From: DASZTV01 sp035550655
GTDB taxonomy: Bacteria > Actinomycetota > Actinomycetes > JAFAQI01
Reading direction: 5' to 3'
Assembly (NCBI GenBank): GCA_035550655.1
Contig: DASZOU010000006.1
Span: forward strand, 1 to 64,000
Length of the DNA stretch: 64,000 bases
The notes below the pieces were generated by a model, which saw only the letters and a list, made by a program, of their open reading frames with translations, made no database searches and had not been told where the DNA came from. The position numbers and the translations under genes were made by a program. Positions 51,999 through 61,255 of this stretch are shown piece by piece. Within the stretch, counting starts at the first letter, position 1. Every line of letters begins with the position of its first letter.

Positions 51999-53295
51999 CT
52001 GCCTCGAGGAGCTCGTCCCACAGCGCGAGCTTGACCCGAGCGTTGCTGCGTCCGACCCCACGCGCTATCTCGGCGGCATCGATGGCGTTCCAGCCGGTCA
52101 GGTCGACGACCCCAACGCCGCGCTCCGCGAGCAGCGCCTCCGCCGACCCCGGCGTGACGGCACGGGCGAGCAGCCGATCCGTGTCGGCGAGCAATGAGGT
52201 CACCGCGGCCTTCGCGTCACTGCGGTTCGTGCCGATGACGCCGGTGGCGCCACGACCGATCCAGCCGCAGGTGTACTCCCCGACCTCGACGCAGCCCCCG
52301 ATGACCCGGTGGTCGTCGTTCGGGATCACGTTGGAGGTCTCGTCGAACGGCACGCCCGGCATCGGCGTACCGATGTACCCGACGGAGCGGAACACGAGCT
52401 GGGCCGGGATGTCGTAGGTCGTGCCATCGGGCCGCTCGCAGCGCAGGGCCTCGACGCGCTCGGTGCCGAGGATCTCGGCAGGTCGGGAGTGGAAGTGCAG
52501 GTGAAGGCGCCGAGGCGCCCCCGACAACGGTCTGTGCGCCCACTCCTTGAAGACCTCGAGGTTGCGCTTGACGTCCTTGTCGTCCGACTCGACCTCGTCG
52601 ACCTGCGCCGGATCGACGATGACGTCGACACCGGCGAGCTCGCCCATCTCGCGCAGCTCCTTGATCGTGAACTTCGCATGCTCGGGACCGCGGCGGCCGA
52701 CGATGTGCACATCGGTGAGGGTGGAGGCACGAAGCGCCGCGAGGACGTCGTCCGGCACATCGGTCGTGGCCATCTCCTCGGCATCGCGAACGATGACGCG
52801 GGCAACATCGATTGCGACGTTTCCGAGACCGATGACGACGGCGCTCTCCGCCTGGAGCGAGTACGGCTCGATGAAGTCGGGGTGGCCGCTGTACCAGTTG
52901 ACGAAAGCGGTTGCCGCGATGCTGCCAGGAAGGTCCTCGCCGGGGATCCCGAGCCTGCGGTCGACCGAGGATCCGTAGGTGTACACGATCGCGTGGTAGT
53001 CAGCGAGCAGCTCCCGCACTGTGACGTCGGTGCCGACCTTGACGTTGCCGAAGAATCGGACGCTGTCGTGTTCGAGGATGCGCTGCAACGTCGACGCAAG
53101 ATTCTTCATCTTGATGTGGTCCGGCGCCACGCCGTACCGCAACAGCCCGAACGGCGCAGGCAGCCGGTCGTAGATGTCCACCTGAACCGGCTGGTCGGCT
53201 TGGGCACACAACGCATCGGCGGTGTAGATCCCTGCCGGACCAGCGCCGATCACGGCAACCCGAAGCGTTCCACCAGCATCCGTCACACCGAACAT
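51982..53295 (-). CDS. fprA: Ferredoxin-NADP+ reductase, FprA/adrenodoxin-reductase type
   Basis: A 437-residue flavoprotein that passes electrons from NADPH to ferredoxins. The FAD site is VIGAGPAGIYTAD, the NADPH site VIGLGNVAIDVAR, and GWIGRGATGVIGTNR is the family's C-terminal flavin motif. At just under 440 residues it lacks the N-terminal ferredoxin domain of the longer FprB form. Plausible partners in the window are the ferredoxin at 1275, the P450 and perhaps the Rieske oxygenase. Confidence 0.9.
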   Translation of the reverse strand: MFGVTDAGGTLRVAVIGAGPAGIYTADALCAQADQPVQVDIYDRLPAPFGLLRYGVAPDHIKMKNLASTLQRILEHDSVRFFGNVKVGTDVTVRELLADYHAIVYTYGSSVDRRLGIPGEDLPGSIAATAFVNWYSGHPDFIEPYSLQAESAVVIGLGNVAIDVARVIVRDAEEMATTDVPDDVLAALRASTLTDVHIVGRRGPEHAKFTIKELREMGELAGVDVIVDPAQVDEVESDDKDVKRNLEVFKEWAHRPLSGAPRRLHLHFHSRPAEILGTERVEALRCERPDGTTYDIPAQLVFRSVGYIGTPMPGVPFDETSNVIPNDDHRVIGGCVEVGEYTCGWIGRGATGVIGTNRSDAKAAVTSLLADTDRLLARAVTPGSAEALLAERGVGVVDLTGWNAIDAAEIARGVGRSNARVKLALWDELLEAATPRG

Positions 53296-53345
53296 TCTGC
53301 TAAAACAAGCAAAACCGGCGGACGTCGGGGCGCAATGAGGGCGGG

Positions 53346-54623
53346 GTGGAGGAGTTGTCCGGCCACACCCTCAAGCTCCTCACGATCCCGCTGTTCACGG
53401 GAATCATCGGCTACGTCACCAACTGGAGTGGCGTGGTGATGCTGTTCTACCCGGTGCACTTCAGGGGGATCCGGTTCCGGCCGCTCGCCCCGCTCGTCGG
53501 GTTGCTGCCGCGCAAGATCCAGCAGGTCCCCGGGATCATGCAGGCGGGGCTGGGTTGGCAGGGAATCATCCCGTCACGCGCGGCGAAGATGGGCAGCATC
53601 GCCGTCGACAAGGGCATCTCGAAGCTCGGCAGCCCGCGGGAGTTCTACGAGCAGCTCGAACCCGACAAGATCGCGGAGCAGATCCTGGCCAACTCCCGTC
53701 AGGACGTGCATGACCTGGTCGACCGGATCATGGAGCGCGAGCACGGCCAGCTGTGGCGGGATCTGCCACCGCGCGCCAGGACCGCGATCCACGACCGTGT
53801 CGACCAGCAGCTGCCGCAGGTCGTGCGTCAGGTCACTCAGGAGATCGGCGAGCACATCGACCAGCTGCTCGACATCAAGCTGATGGTGATCCGGCGGATC
53901 GCGGCTCAGCCGGAGCTCGCGAACCGGATCTTCCTCGATGTCGGGCGCAAGGAGCTGAAGTTCATCCAGAACTTCGGCTTCGTGTTCGGCCTGCTCCTGG
54001 GCATTCCGCTCGCTTTCATCACCGACGCGCTGCCGTACTGGTGGCTGCTGCCGATCGGCGGCGTGCTCATCGGCTACACGACGAACCTGGTCGGAATCTG
54101 GATGATCTTCGAGCCGGTCGCACCTCGGCGCTTCCTCAAGATGACCTTCCACGGGCTGTTCATGCGACGCCAACCGGAAGTCGCCGACGTCTACGCCAGC
54201 ATCATCGCCAACGACATCGTGACGATCGCGAACATCGGTGACGACTTGATGCACGGCCCGCGAGCCGACCGCACGCGCGCGCTGATCGAGAACGCGCTTC
54301 GCCCCGCCGTCGACGACGCGCTCGGGCGGGCGTCCGGCCTCGTCCGGGTTGCCCTCGGCACGAACAAGTACGACGCGATCCGCGAGTCGCTCGCCACCGA
54401 AGCGGTCGCCTACACCATGACGCCGTTCAACGACCCGGAGTTCGGCGCCCGTCAGAACAAGGCGATCTTCAACCTGCTCGCGGCCCGGATGCGCACAATG
54501 GGCCCGCACGACTTTGCGGAGATGCTGCGGACGGCGATCAAGGAGGACGAGTGGCTGCTGTACCTGCACGGCGCCGTCCTCGGCTTCGGCGCAGGCCTGA
54601 TCCATCTGGCGATCTTCGGTTGA
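53346..54623 (+). CDS. DUF445-family membrane protein
   Basis: A 425-residue protein with a hydrophobic N-terminus, central helices (about 210-260) and a C-terminal hydrophobic segment, separated by long amphipathic stretches. The repeated GYVTNW / GYTTNLVGIWMIFEPV segments are the DUF445 hallmark. Function unknown; relatives are envelope proteins. It starts with GTG after GGGCGGG and lies 50 bases from divergent fprA. Confidence 0.82.
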   Translation: MEELSGHTLKLLTIPLFTGIIGYVTNWSGVVMLFYPVHFRGIRFRPLAPLVGLLPRKIQQVPGIMQAGLGWQGIIPSRAAKMGSIAVDKGISKLGSPREFYEQLEPDKIAEQILANSRQDVHDLVDRIMEREHGQLWRDLPPRARTAIHDRVDQQLPQVVRQVTQEIGEHIDQLLDIKLMVIRRIAAQPELANRIFLDVGRKELKFIQNFGFVFGLLLGIPLAFITDALPYWWLLPIGGVLIGYTTNLVGIWMIFEPVAPRRFLKMTFHGLFMRRQPEVADVYASIIANDIVTIANIGDDLMHGPRADRTRALIENALRPAVDDALGRASGLVRVALGTNKYDAIRESLATEAVAYTMTPFNDPEFGARQNKAIFNLLAARMRTMGPHDFAEMLRTAIKEDEWLLYLHGAVLGFGAGLIHLAIFG

Positions 54624-54642
54624 GCGCCCTGGAGCTCTCGCC

Positions 54643-55443
54643 GTGACCCGCCCGGTCCTTCCCGACGTGATCGGCGTCGACGGCCAGGAGGTCGCTTCCG
54701 TCCTGCGCGCCGCACCGTCACTCGCCCGGTTTGCGGTTGCGGCCTGGTGGCGCACCACGGAGTGGTCGGTTGGGGCAGCGCTCAACACGGGCAACCGGGT
54801 CTTCAGTGCGGTGATCTCGGGTCAGTCTCCGGGTGTCGTCCTGTCCGCACTCGGCAGCGAGCTGCGGTCGAGCATCCGGCAAGTGCTCGGCATCGGGGAC
54901 TCGCCGTCGTATCCAGGCGTCAGCGTGATCAACCGGGTGCTTCCGGTGGAGTCACCGATCGCCGTCGTCGAACGTCCGCTCAAAGAGATCGGCGCAGAGC
55001 TGCTCCAGCGCTCTTCCGACATGTCCTACGACGACGCGCTGCATCCGGCGTACGCACGGATCCTCGCCGACCTCGCGCCGGACGAGGCACGCATCCTGCG
55101 GCTGCTCGCCACCGGCGGTGCGCAGCCCTCCGTCGACGTACGGACGGCACGTCCGCTCAACGTCGCGTCGCAGCTGGTTGCTCCCGGACTGACGATGATC
55201 GGCGCGCAAGCCGGAGTACGCCACGTCGATCGGGTGCCGGCGTACCTCAACAACCTGTATCGGCTCGGGCTGATCTGGTTCTCGCGGGAGCCGGTTGCAG
55301 ACCGGCTGCGCTATCAGGTCCTCGAGGCGCAGCCCGACGTCTCGGCCGCGATGAAAGAAGCCGGCCGCGGCCGCACGGTGCGGCGCAGCATCGAGCTCAC
55401 GCCGTTCGGTGTGGACTTCTGCACCACTTGCCTCCCGCTCTAA
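54643..55443 (+). CDS. Abi-alpha (DUF4393)-like protein
   Basis: A 266-residue protein with the conserved core YARILADLAPDEARILRLL and a following region predicted to pack against it, as in the Abi-alpha/DUF4393 family. Some relatives are linked to abortive infection, others are uncharacterised. Residues 20-60 are moderately hydrophobic. The GTG follows a GGAG ribosome site. No phage-defence partner genes are visible nearby, so a defence role is only a possibility. Confidence 0.72.
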   Translation: MTRPVLPDVIGVDGQEVASVLRAAPSLARFAVAAWWRTTEWSVGAALNTGNRVFSAVISGQSPGVVLSALGSELRSSIRQVLGIGDSPSYPGVSVINRVLPVESPIAVVERPLKEIGAELLQRSSDMSYDDALHPAYARILADLAPDEARILRLLATGGAQPSVDVRTARPLNVASQLVAPGLTMIGAQAGVRHVDRVPAYLNNLYRLGLIWFSREPVADRLRYQVLEAQPDVSAAMKEAGRGRTVRRSIELTPFGVDFCTTCLPL

Positions 55444-55487
55444 GATCGGCCCTTTGCGCCCGCACTCCGCCGTGTCACCCTGGGCAC

Positions 55488-56030
55488 GTGGTCCCAGCCG
55501 TCGCCCTCATCCTCGCCGCAGCATTCGGCGGCGCGGACCAGTACCTCGGCAGCTTCTCGGCTCACCCGTGGATGGCGGATGTCAGCCTGTTGTCGGCACC
55601 TTGGCTGGCAATCGCGTTCCTTGCCGGCACGACCCAGACCTCGCCCCGGCGCGGCGCTGCCCTCGGCTTCGCGTGCACTGCCGCCGCACTCGCGGGCTAC
55701 GCCGTGATGACACTCAGCCCGGTCGAGAACGCCCACTACTCGGTTGCGGGCTTCATGGGATGGGCCCGCAGCTCCGACCTGGTCCTGATCGGCGCGCTCG
55801 TCACCGGCCCGCTGTTCGGCTGGTTCGGCCAGCAGTGGCGAGTACGCCGCGCCCGCCTCGGAGCGGTCGTCACCGCACTCGCCATCTGCTTGGAGCCGCT
55901 CGCTCGAGTCCCCGCCCACCGCGAGATCCGGTCGGGCACGGTCGAGCTCGTCGAAGAGGCAATCGGCCTGCTTGCGGTCGGCTACGCGTCACTGGCCGCG
56001 CGCCGCTCCCGGACGGTCGAGACGAGGTAG
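55488..56030 (+). CDS. Small polytopic membrane protein (DUF6518-like)
   Basis: A 180-residue protein with about five hydrophobic helices and a C-terminal basic tail. It resembles DUF6518-type actinobacterial membrane proteins, but the match is by general appearance only. The GTG start at 55488 is chosen as the first start in frame after the Abi-alpha-like gene. Function unknown. Confidence 0.6.
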   Translation: MVPAVALILAAAFGGADQYLGSFSAHPWMADVSLLSAPWLAIAFLAGTTQTSPRRGAALGFACTAAALAGYAVMTLSPVENAHYSVAGFMGWARSSDLVLIGALVTGPLFGWFGQQWRVRRARLGAVVTALAICLEPLARVPAHREIRSGTVELVEEAIGLLAVGYASLAARRSRTVETR

Positions 56031-56091
56031 CTCAGACGGTCGCGGTCACGATCGAGATCGGGGTCGGAGTGCTCGTAACCCCGCCCGCGAG

Positions 56092-58119
56092 CTAGCGGTC
56101 GGACGAGACCAAAGCGTCGAAGGTCGCGATCGCGGCCTGCGTCTCTGCATCACTCGGCGGCGCCTGGCCGTACAGCTCCTGCTCCAGCGCTAGGACGGCC
56201 GCGCCGACCTCCGGACGCGGGCCGCCCACCCGAGCGAGGTACTGCCGCGGCGTCTCCGCGGGTGCCCGCGGTGGTGGTCCGTGCCGGCTCTTCGTCATCC
56301 GGAGGAACGCCGCGAGCACCGGGCCTGGCGGCTTCGGAAGACCACGCCTGCCGCGCCCGCCCCCACGCCGCCTCCCGACGACCGCGCGCCGCACCACCCA
56401 CCCGATCAACACGAGCAAGGCGGCCCCGATCACGGCGACGACGAGCCGGCCGCCGGGAATGGCGCTCGCGAGCGCGTCGAAGGCGCGCGAGAACAGCGAT
56501 GGCGAGTTGGTCGACGTATCGGCGAGCGACACGCCCGCCGTCGGGTCACTCGGCGACCAGCCGACGCCTGGGTAATAGGCCTCCACCCAGGCGTGAGCAT
56601 TCGCCGCCGTGTACAGCCGGCTCGAGCCGTCCGGTACGCCGTAGGCGAGCCCGCTCACCACTCGCGCCGGAATCCCGAGGGTGCGCAGCATCACCGCCTC
56701 GGCGGAGGCGAACAGCTCGCAGAACCCGACGTGCGAATGGAACAGGAACTGATCGACCGCATCTTCACCGCGCGCGGGGACCGGGGTGTTCAACGAGTAC
56801 CGCTCGTGGGCCCGTAGGTAGTTCTCGATGTCGGTCACGATCTGGTACCGGTTCTGCGCACCCGCGGTTACCTGATGGGCCAGCGCGGAGACCTCATCCG
56901 GGACCGACGCCGGAAGCGACGTCCAGGTGTCTCCGGCCGGATCGGTCCCCCGGGCCTCCTGCAGGGTCGCGGGATCCGTCGGCGGCACAACCGCTTTGAC
57001 GGTGTAGGACGTCATCCGCAAGCCGGGGTCGCTGTACACCCGGACGTTGTCATCACCTCGCACCACGGCGCGGACCTGTCCCGGCTCGCCACTCAGCCCG
57101 ATCGGAACGCCGGGCGCCCAGATCAGGTCAGCGTTCGCCTCGACGTCGACATGTTCGGTGAGCGTCGCTCCGTGGGTGGGCAGCGGGTCGTCGGGGATCG
57201 TGGGCACCGCCGCCGTGGGTCCAGGAATCGGAGGCAGCGGCACCTGACCGCGCGTCGAGTTGTCCCAGGACGTGCCGGTGTAGACGCGGTAGAACGTTCC
57301 TCGCCACAACACCGGCGAGTTGCCCGGGACCCGCAGCAGCGGCGTGTTCGGCAGCGACCCGCGGACCAGCAAGCTGAGGTCGCCGAACCCCTGGGTATCG
57401 ACCCCGACCTGGTCGCGATCGGTCAGCGAAAGACCCGACTGCTCCGCTTGACGGGCGATCCGTCGCGCGAGGTCCCCACCACCGAGTCCGGCAGGGATGA
57501 CGAGGAAGACAACCGCGCCCGCGACGAGGGTCGCGACGATCGGGATGAGGGTGTCGGCCCTGCCCAGCAGCGAGACGCGCTCCTTCGAGGGCATGCCGAC
57601 GATCACGCCGGGCACCGCACCGTTGGCGTACGCGTCCGTCACCTGGACCCGGTTCGTCGCGACCAGCAGTACGACCCACGACAGCGCGGTCAGCGCGCCG
57701 GCGCTGAAGGTGCGACTTCCCGCCGCGGCGGCAACCAGGACGCCGGTCGTCACCGTGAGCCACACCCGGTGTTCGCGCGGAGTGCGAGCGCTCGGCGCCA
57801 TGATCAGCGACAGCGCCACGAGGGCTTCGGTGAGGGAGCGCAGTGTGGAGGTGGGATCGATGAGGCCTTGCCGGCCCTCGCTGACGGAGCGCAGCGCGAT
57901 GATCGTCGCGAAGACGGTGACAGATGCCACGCCAGCACCCCGGGACAACCGCGCGCGCAGCTGGTTCACCGGGCCGTGAGGCTGCGACACCGCGACCGTC
58001 AGCGCGAGGGTGAACGGCAACGCCCACCATGGCACCATGCCGGCGGCGGTCGCCGCGACCTGAGCAAGCCCACACGCCGCCCCGCACCACGTGCGCGCCT
58101 GCAGCTCTGCCGGCGTCAC
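56092..58119 (-). CDS. Transglutaminase-like membrane protein (TgpA type)
   Basis: A 675-residue protein: about six N-terminal helices, an extracytoplasmic region with a transglutaminase-like domain and a C-terminal helix near residue 560, followed by a basic tail. The catalytic triad is Cys467 (GFCELFASAEA), His509 (NAHAWVEAYY) and Asp525 (PSDPTAG). With MoxR and DUF58 it forms a conserved trio whose exact reaction is unknown, probably acting on cell-envelope proteins. Its GTG overlaps the DUF58 stop. Confidence 0.9.
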   Translation of the reverse strand: MTPAELQARTWCGAACGLAQVAATAAGMVPWWALPFTLALTVAVSQPHGPVNQLRARLSRGAGVASVTVFATIIALRSVSEGRQGLIDPTSTLRSLTEALVALSLIMAPSARTPREHRVWLTVTTGVLVAAAAGSRTFSAGALTALSWVVLLVATNRVQVTDAYANGAVPGVIVGMPSKERVSLLGRADTLIPIVATLVAGAVVFLVIPAGLGGGDLARRIARQAEQSGLSLTDRDQVGVDTQGFGDLSLLVRGSLPNTPLLRVPGNSPVLWRGTFYRVYTGTSWDNSTRGQVPLPPIPGPTAAVPTIPDDPLPTHGATLTEHVDVEANADLIWAPGVPIGLSGEPGQVRAVVRGDDNVRVYSDPGLRMTSYTVKAVVPPTDPATLQEARGTDPAGDTWTSLPASVPDEVSALAHQVTAGAQNRYQIVTDIENYLRAHERYSLNTPVPARGEDAVDQFLFHSHVGFCELFASAEAVMLRTLGIPARVVSGLAYGVPDGSSRLYTAANAHAWVEAYYPGVGWSPSDPTAGVSLADTSTNSPSLFSRAFDALASAIPGGRLVVAVIGAALLVLIGWVVRRAVVGRRRGGGRGRRGLPKPPGPVLAAFLRMTKSRHGPPPRAPAETPRQYLARVGGPRPEVGAAVLALEQELYGQAPPSDAETQAAIATFDALVSSDR

Positions 58120-59210
58120 CGCGTCCCCCCGGCAAGCTGACTCGCCGCCGTCACCGAGCCCGCGCCGGCGCCACGGGCCACCCCGACCAAAGCGGCCGGC
58201 ATCGGATCCGCACCCAGCCACAGGACCGTCGCGCCCGCTCCCGCCGCCTGCATCGCGCGGCGCAACGTCGCGCCGTCCGGGTCGCCATCCGGATCCAGGC
58301 CAGCGAACCAGTCGAGAGCATCGGTGGGCCGCGTCGCCGAGGTGACCGCACCCGCCCCGGCGAGGATCACCCCGCGGCCGTCACGCAGTGCCTGCACCGC
58401 CGTCGCCGCCACCCGCGCAAGCAGCGCTTCGCCGTCGTCGTCGTCGCGCAACGGACCGGCGACGACGACCAGCGTCGGATGTCCGGGCCGCTCGCGCTCC
58501 ATCACGACGAGCTGGTTGCGGCGGGCGGACGCGCGCCAGTGGACCGCCGTCGTCGCGTCGCCGGGACGCCACTCCCTGATCCCGTAGAAGTCGTGACCTG
58601 CGCCGCTGCGCGACATCGACGTACGCCCGTAGATCTCCCCGGCGCTCGACTCGGGAAGCCGCAGCGGCGTCGCCGGTGCCGGATGAACCCAGCCCGACTC
58701 CGGGATGAGCACCTGGTTGCGCCGCACCCAGCCGCCGAGCGGCGAGTACGCCTCGATGTCCAGCCGGCCGCCGTGCGGCCAGCAGCCCCTGCGCTCGGGT
58801 ATCGCGGTGCGCTCGGCGATCGCGTGCTCGCCGTTTCGCATCGCCGGCACGACGTACCGACCGACGTCCAGACCGGGCGGTCGATCCTTCAGCACCACAG
58901 GACGCCGGCCCGAGGTGCGTTTGGCGCAGCCGCGGACGCTGAGCTGGATCGCCGCCTCGACGCCCACCGCCATCCGTGACGGCGTCCGCCGGTCGACTTC
59001 GGCGAACGTGACGCCGGGCGCCAGGAAGGCGTCGGCGATCACGGCACCGACGGCGGCGGCTGCGGCAATCGCGACGCCGGTGGAGTTGATGAGCTGGCCG
59101 AGCAGCTCGAGGATCACGGCGATCGTCAGCAGGAGCGAGGTCGCCCTCGTGGGGCGTGGCAGCCGGCGGACCTGGTCAGTCAGCCGGCCGGCGCGTGAGG
59201 GCTCAGACAC
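58116..59210 (-). CDS. DUF58-family protein
   Basis: A 364-residue protein with two N-terminal transmembrane helices (about 25-60) and a vWA-like domain. The DUF58 hallmark DFYGIREWRPGDATTAVHWRASAR is split around residues 220-245. It pairs with MoxR ATPases in a chaperone-like system, here feeding the transglutaminase protein. GTG start at 59210, 20 bases after the MoxR stop. Confidence 0.88.
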   Translation of the reverse strand: MSEPSRAGRLTDQVRRLPRPTRATSLLLTIAVILELLGQLINSTGVAIAAAAAVGAVIADAFLAPGVTFAEVDRRTPSRMAVGVEAAIQLSVRGCAKRTSGRRPVVLKDRPPGLDVGRYVVPAMRNGEHAIAERTAIPERRGCWPHGGRLDIEAYSPLGGWVRRNQVLIPESGWVHPAPATPLRLPESSAGEIYGRTSMSRSGAGHDFYGIREWRPGDATTAVHWRASARRNQLVVMERERPGHPTLVVVAGPLRDDDDGEALLARVAATAVQALRDGRGVILAGAGAVTSATRPTDALDWFAGLDPDGDPDGATLRRAMQAAGAGATVLWLGADPMPAALVGVARGAGAGSVTAASQLAGGTR

Positions 59211-59230
59211 CGCAGGAGCTCGTCCTGGGC

Positions 59231-60196
59231 TCAGGCACCCGAAAGGGGCGCCGGCACCCTCGCCACGATGTCGGCGATCACTTGTTGGCCGCGCGCATGC
59301 CCACCGTCGTCCCCCGCGAGGACGAGCCGGTGCCCGAGGACGGGTGCCGCGAGGGCCTTGATGTCGTCGGGCAGCACGTGCGGCCTGCCCTGCAGGACCG
59401 TGCGCGCCTGGGCGCAACGCACCAGGGCGATCGCTGCGCGCGTGCTTGCACCGATGGCAACGCCCGGGTACGTGCGGGTCGCGCCCACCACGGCGACGGC
59501 GTACCCGAGGACGGCCTCCGCGACGTGCACGTTGCGCACCGCCTTGCGCAACGCCGGCAGCTCGCCCGCTCGCATGACCGGCTGCAACAAGTCGACAGTC
59601 GGCGCGACGAGTTGCTCACGCACGATCTGGCGTTCGACGTCTTCAGCGTTGAGACCGGGGTGGACCAGCGCGGTGAAGCGGTCCAGCTGGCCTTCCGGCA
59701 ACGGGTAGGTGCCCCACTGCTCGTACGGGTTCTGCGTGGCGAGCAAGACGAACGGATCCGGCAGCAGGTGGCGTACGCCGTCGACCGTGACGGCCGACTC
59801 GTCCATCGCCTCGAGCAGCGCGGACTGGGTGCGCGGCGACGCCCGGTTGAGCTCGTCGACCAGCACGACGTTCGCGAACAGCGGGCCGGGGACGAAGCTG
59901 AAGGCACTGCGGGACGGCTCCCACACGGAGGACCCGGTGATGTCGGCCGGCATCAGGTCCGCTGTCGACTGCACGCGGCGGAAGGTGCCCCCGAGCGCCT
60001 GGGCGAGGGCACGGGCCATCGTGGTCTTCCCGGATCCGGGGACGTCCTCGATAAGCACGTGACCACCCGCGATCACCGCCGCGACCGTGAGCTCGACTGA
60101 CGCGCGGCGACCCCGCACGACCCGCTCGACAGCGCTCACCAGCGCCTGAGCCTGCTCGTGGGCAGACTCGGGCGCAGCCATCGGCGACGCCGTCAC
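59231..60196 (-). CDS. MoxR-family AAA+ ATPase
   Basis: A 321-residue AAA+ ATPase. Walker A is EDVPGSGKTT, Walker B VVLVDELNRA, sensor 1 LATQNP, with the MoxR-specific GPLFANVVLVDE region. It heads the moxR-DUF58-transglutaminase unit and probably remodels or activates its partners. It begins with GTG; the 82 bases upstream are AT-richer than average and should hold the promoter, though I cannot define the boxes with confidence. Confidence 0.92.
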   Translation of the reverse strand: MTASPMAAPESAHEQAQALVSAVERVVRGRRASVELTVAAVIAGGHVLIEDVPGSGKTTMARALAQALGGTFRRVQSTADLMPADITGSSVWEPSRSAFSFVPGPLFANVVLVDELNRASPRTQSALLEAMDESAVTVDGVRHLLPDPFVLLATQNPYEQWGTYPLPEGQLDRFTALVHPGLNAEDVERQIVREQLVAPTVDLLQPVMRAGELPALRKAVRNVHVAEAVLGYAVAVVGATRTYPGVAIGASTRAAIALVRCAQARTVLQGRPHVLPDDIKALAAPVLGHRLVLAGDDGGHARGQQVIADIVARVPAPLSGA

Positions 60197-60278
60197 GAAC
60201 AGGCCTCCGAACCCCGGGGTTGCTGGTCTTTATTCGAGCATCGACAGAATCTGGTTCAAACTCAAACCGAAAGCCCGG

Positions 60279-61226
60279 TCAGGTCCGGACGAACTCCCGC
60301 ACAGTGCCGTCGAACCCGCACACGAACAACGCCCCTTTCCGCCAGCCGTGTCCGGTTCCGACGGTGACATCGGAGGGGTTCCCGAGCCCGGTGGCGATGA
60401 GGCAGACGCGGCGAGTGGCTGGGTCGAGGCTGAACAGCTCGCCGCCGCCGTTGGCCGGGATGTAGAGGATGCCGTTCGACATCGTCAGGTCGTCGAGCAG
60501 CTTCAGCGAGTAGCCGCCGACGGCCGACAGATCCGTGATCTGCCGGGTGTCGTTCGGGTGCGCCATCGGGATCCGGACGACGGGCGCGTTGACCTCGAAC
60601 GTCCGGTCGACGTACATCACTCGGCGCTTCGCGTCGATCGCGATTCCGTTCGTGTCCGACAACGTCGACCAGCTCGTCGTGACTCGGTGCGGCGGCTTCG
60701 CGGAAATGCGGGTGATGCCGGTCCCGAAGCCGGTGTCGCGGGTGACGTACGCCGTGCCGTCCCGGTCCACGGCCAACCCGTTCGGCATGGTCAGCCCGGT
60801 CGCGTAGGTGGTCAGCCTGCGGCTGCGAAGGTCGAGGAGCTGCAGCGTGCCGTCCGCCCGATCGAGCGCGCCGGAGGCAAAGCCGTCACCGGTCGGGAAC
60901 ATCACCGTGTGCCGCCCGTGCCACACCAGCTGCCCGGGGCTCGACACCTTGGCGAGAACCCGGACGTGGCCGTTCGGACGTAGCCGTTCGATCGCGTTGT
61001 GGCTCGAGCTCGACAGCAACATGCCGCCGTGGTTGTCAGGAAGGAGAGCTTCCAGGATTCCCAGGCTGTAGGCGACCGTCTTCTCCCGCCACACGCCGCA
61101 CGTGGCCGAGGATGCGTCGGACGCGACGACACCGACGCGAGCCTCAGCCGCCGGCGCCGCTCCGGCCAGCGGCGTGCACCCGATGGCGACAACGGCGGCC
61201 GACAGCCACGCGACCCCCCACTTCAT
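60279..61226 (-). CDS. Secreted SMP-30/NHL-like beta-propeller protein
   Basis: A 315-residue exported protein with a signal peptide (cleavage about residues 25-29). The body has repeated strands of beta-propeller type, with segments such as MPNGLAVDRDGTAYV and NGIAIDAKRRVMYVD that match SMP-30/gluconolactonase and strictosidine-synthase-like proteins. It may be a lactonase or a binding protein. Transcribed in the same direction as moxR but 82 bases away. Confidence 0.8.
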   Translation of the reverse strand: MKWGVAWLSAAVVAIGCTPLAGAAPAAEARVGVVASDASSATCGVWREKTVAYSLGILEALLPDNHGGMLLSSSSHNAIERLRPNGHVRVLAKVSSPGQLVWHGRHTVMFPTGDGFASGALDRADGTLQLLDLRSRRLTTYATGLTMPNGLAVDRDGTAYVTRDTGFGTGITRISAKPPHRVTTSWSTLSDTNGIAIDAKRRVMYVDRTFEVNAPVVRIPMAHPNDTRQITDLSAVGGYSLKLLDDLTMSNGILYIPANGGGELFSLDPATRRVCLIATGLGNPSDVTVGTGHGWRKGALFVCGFDGTVREFVRT

Positions 61227-61255
61227 GAGGCCAGATCATCGCAGGCCGGGTGCGG

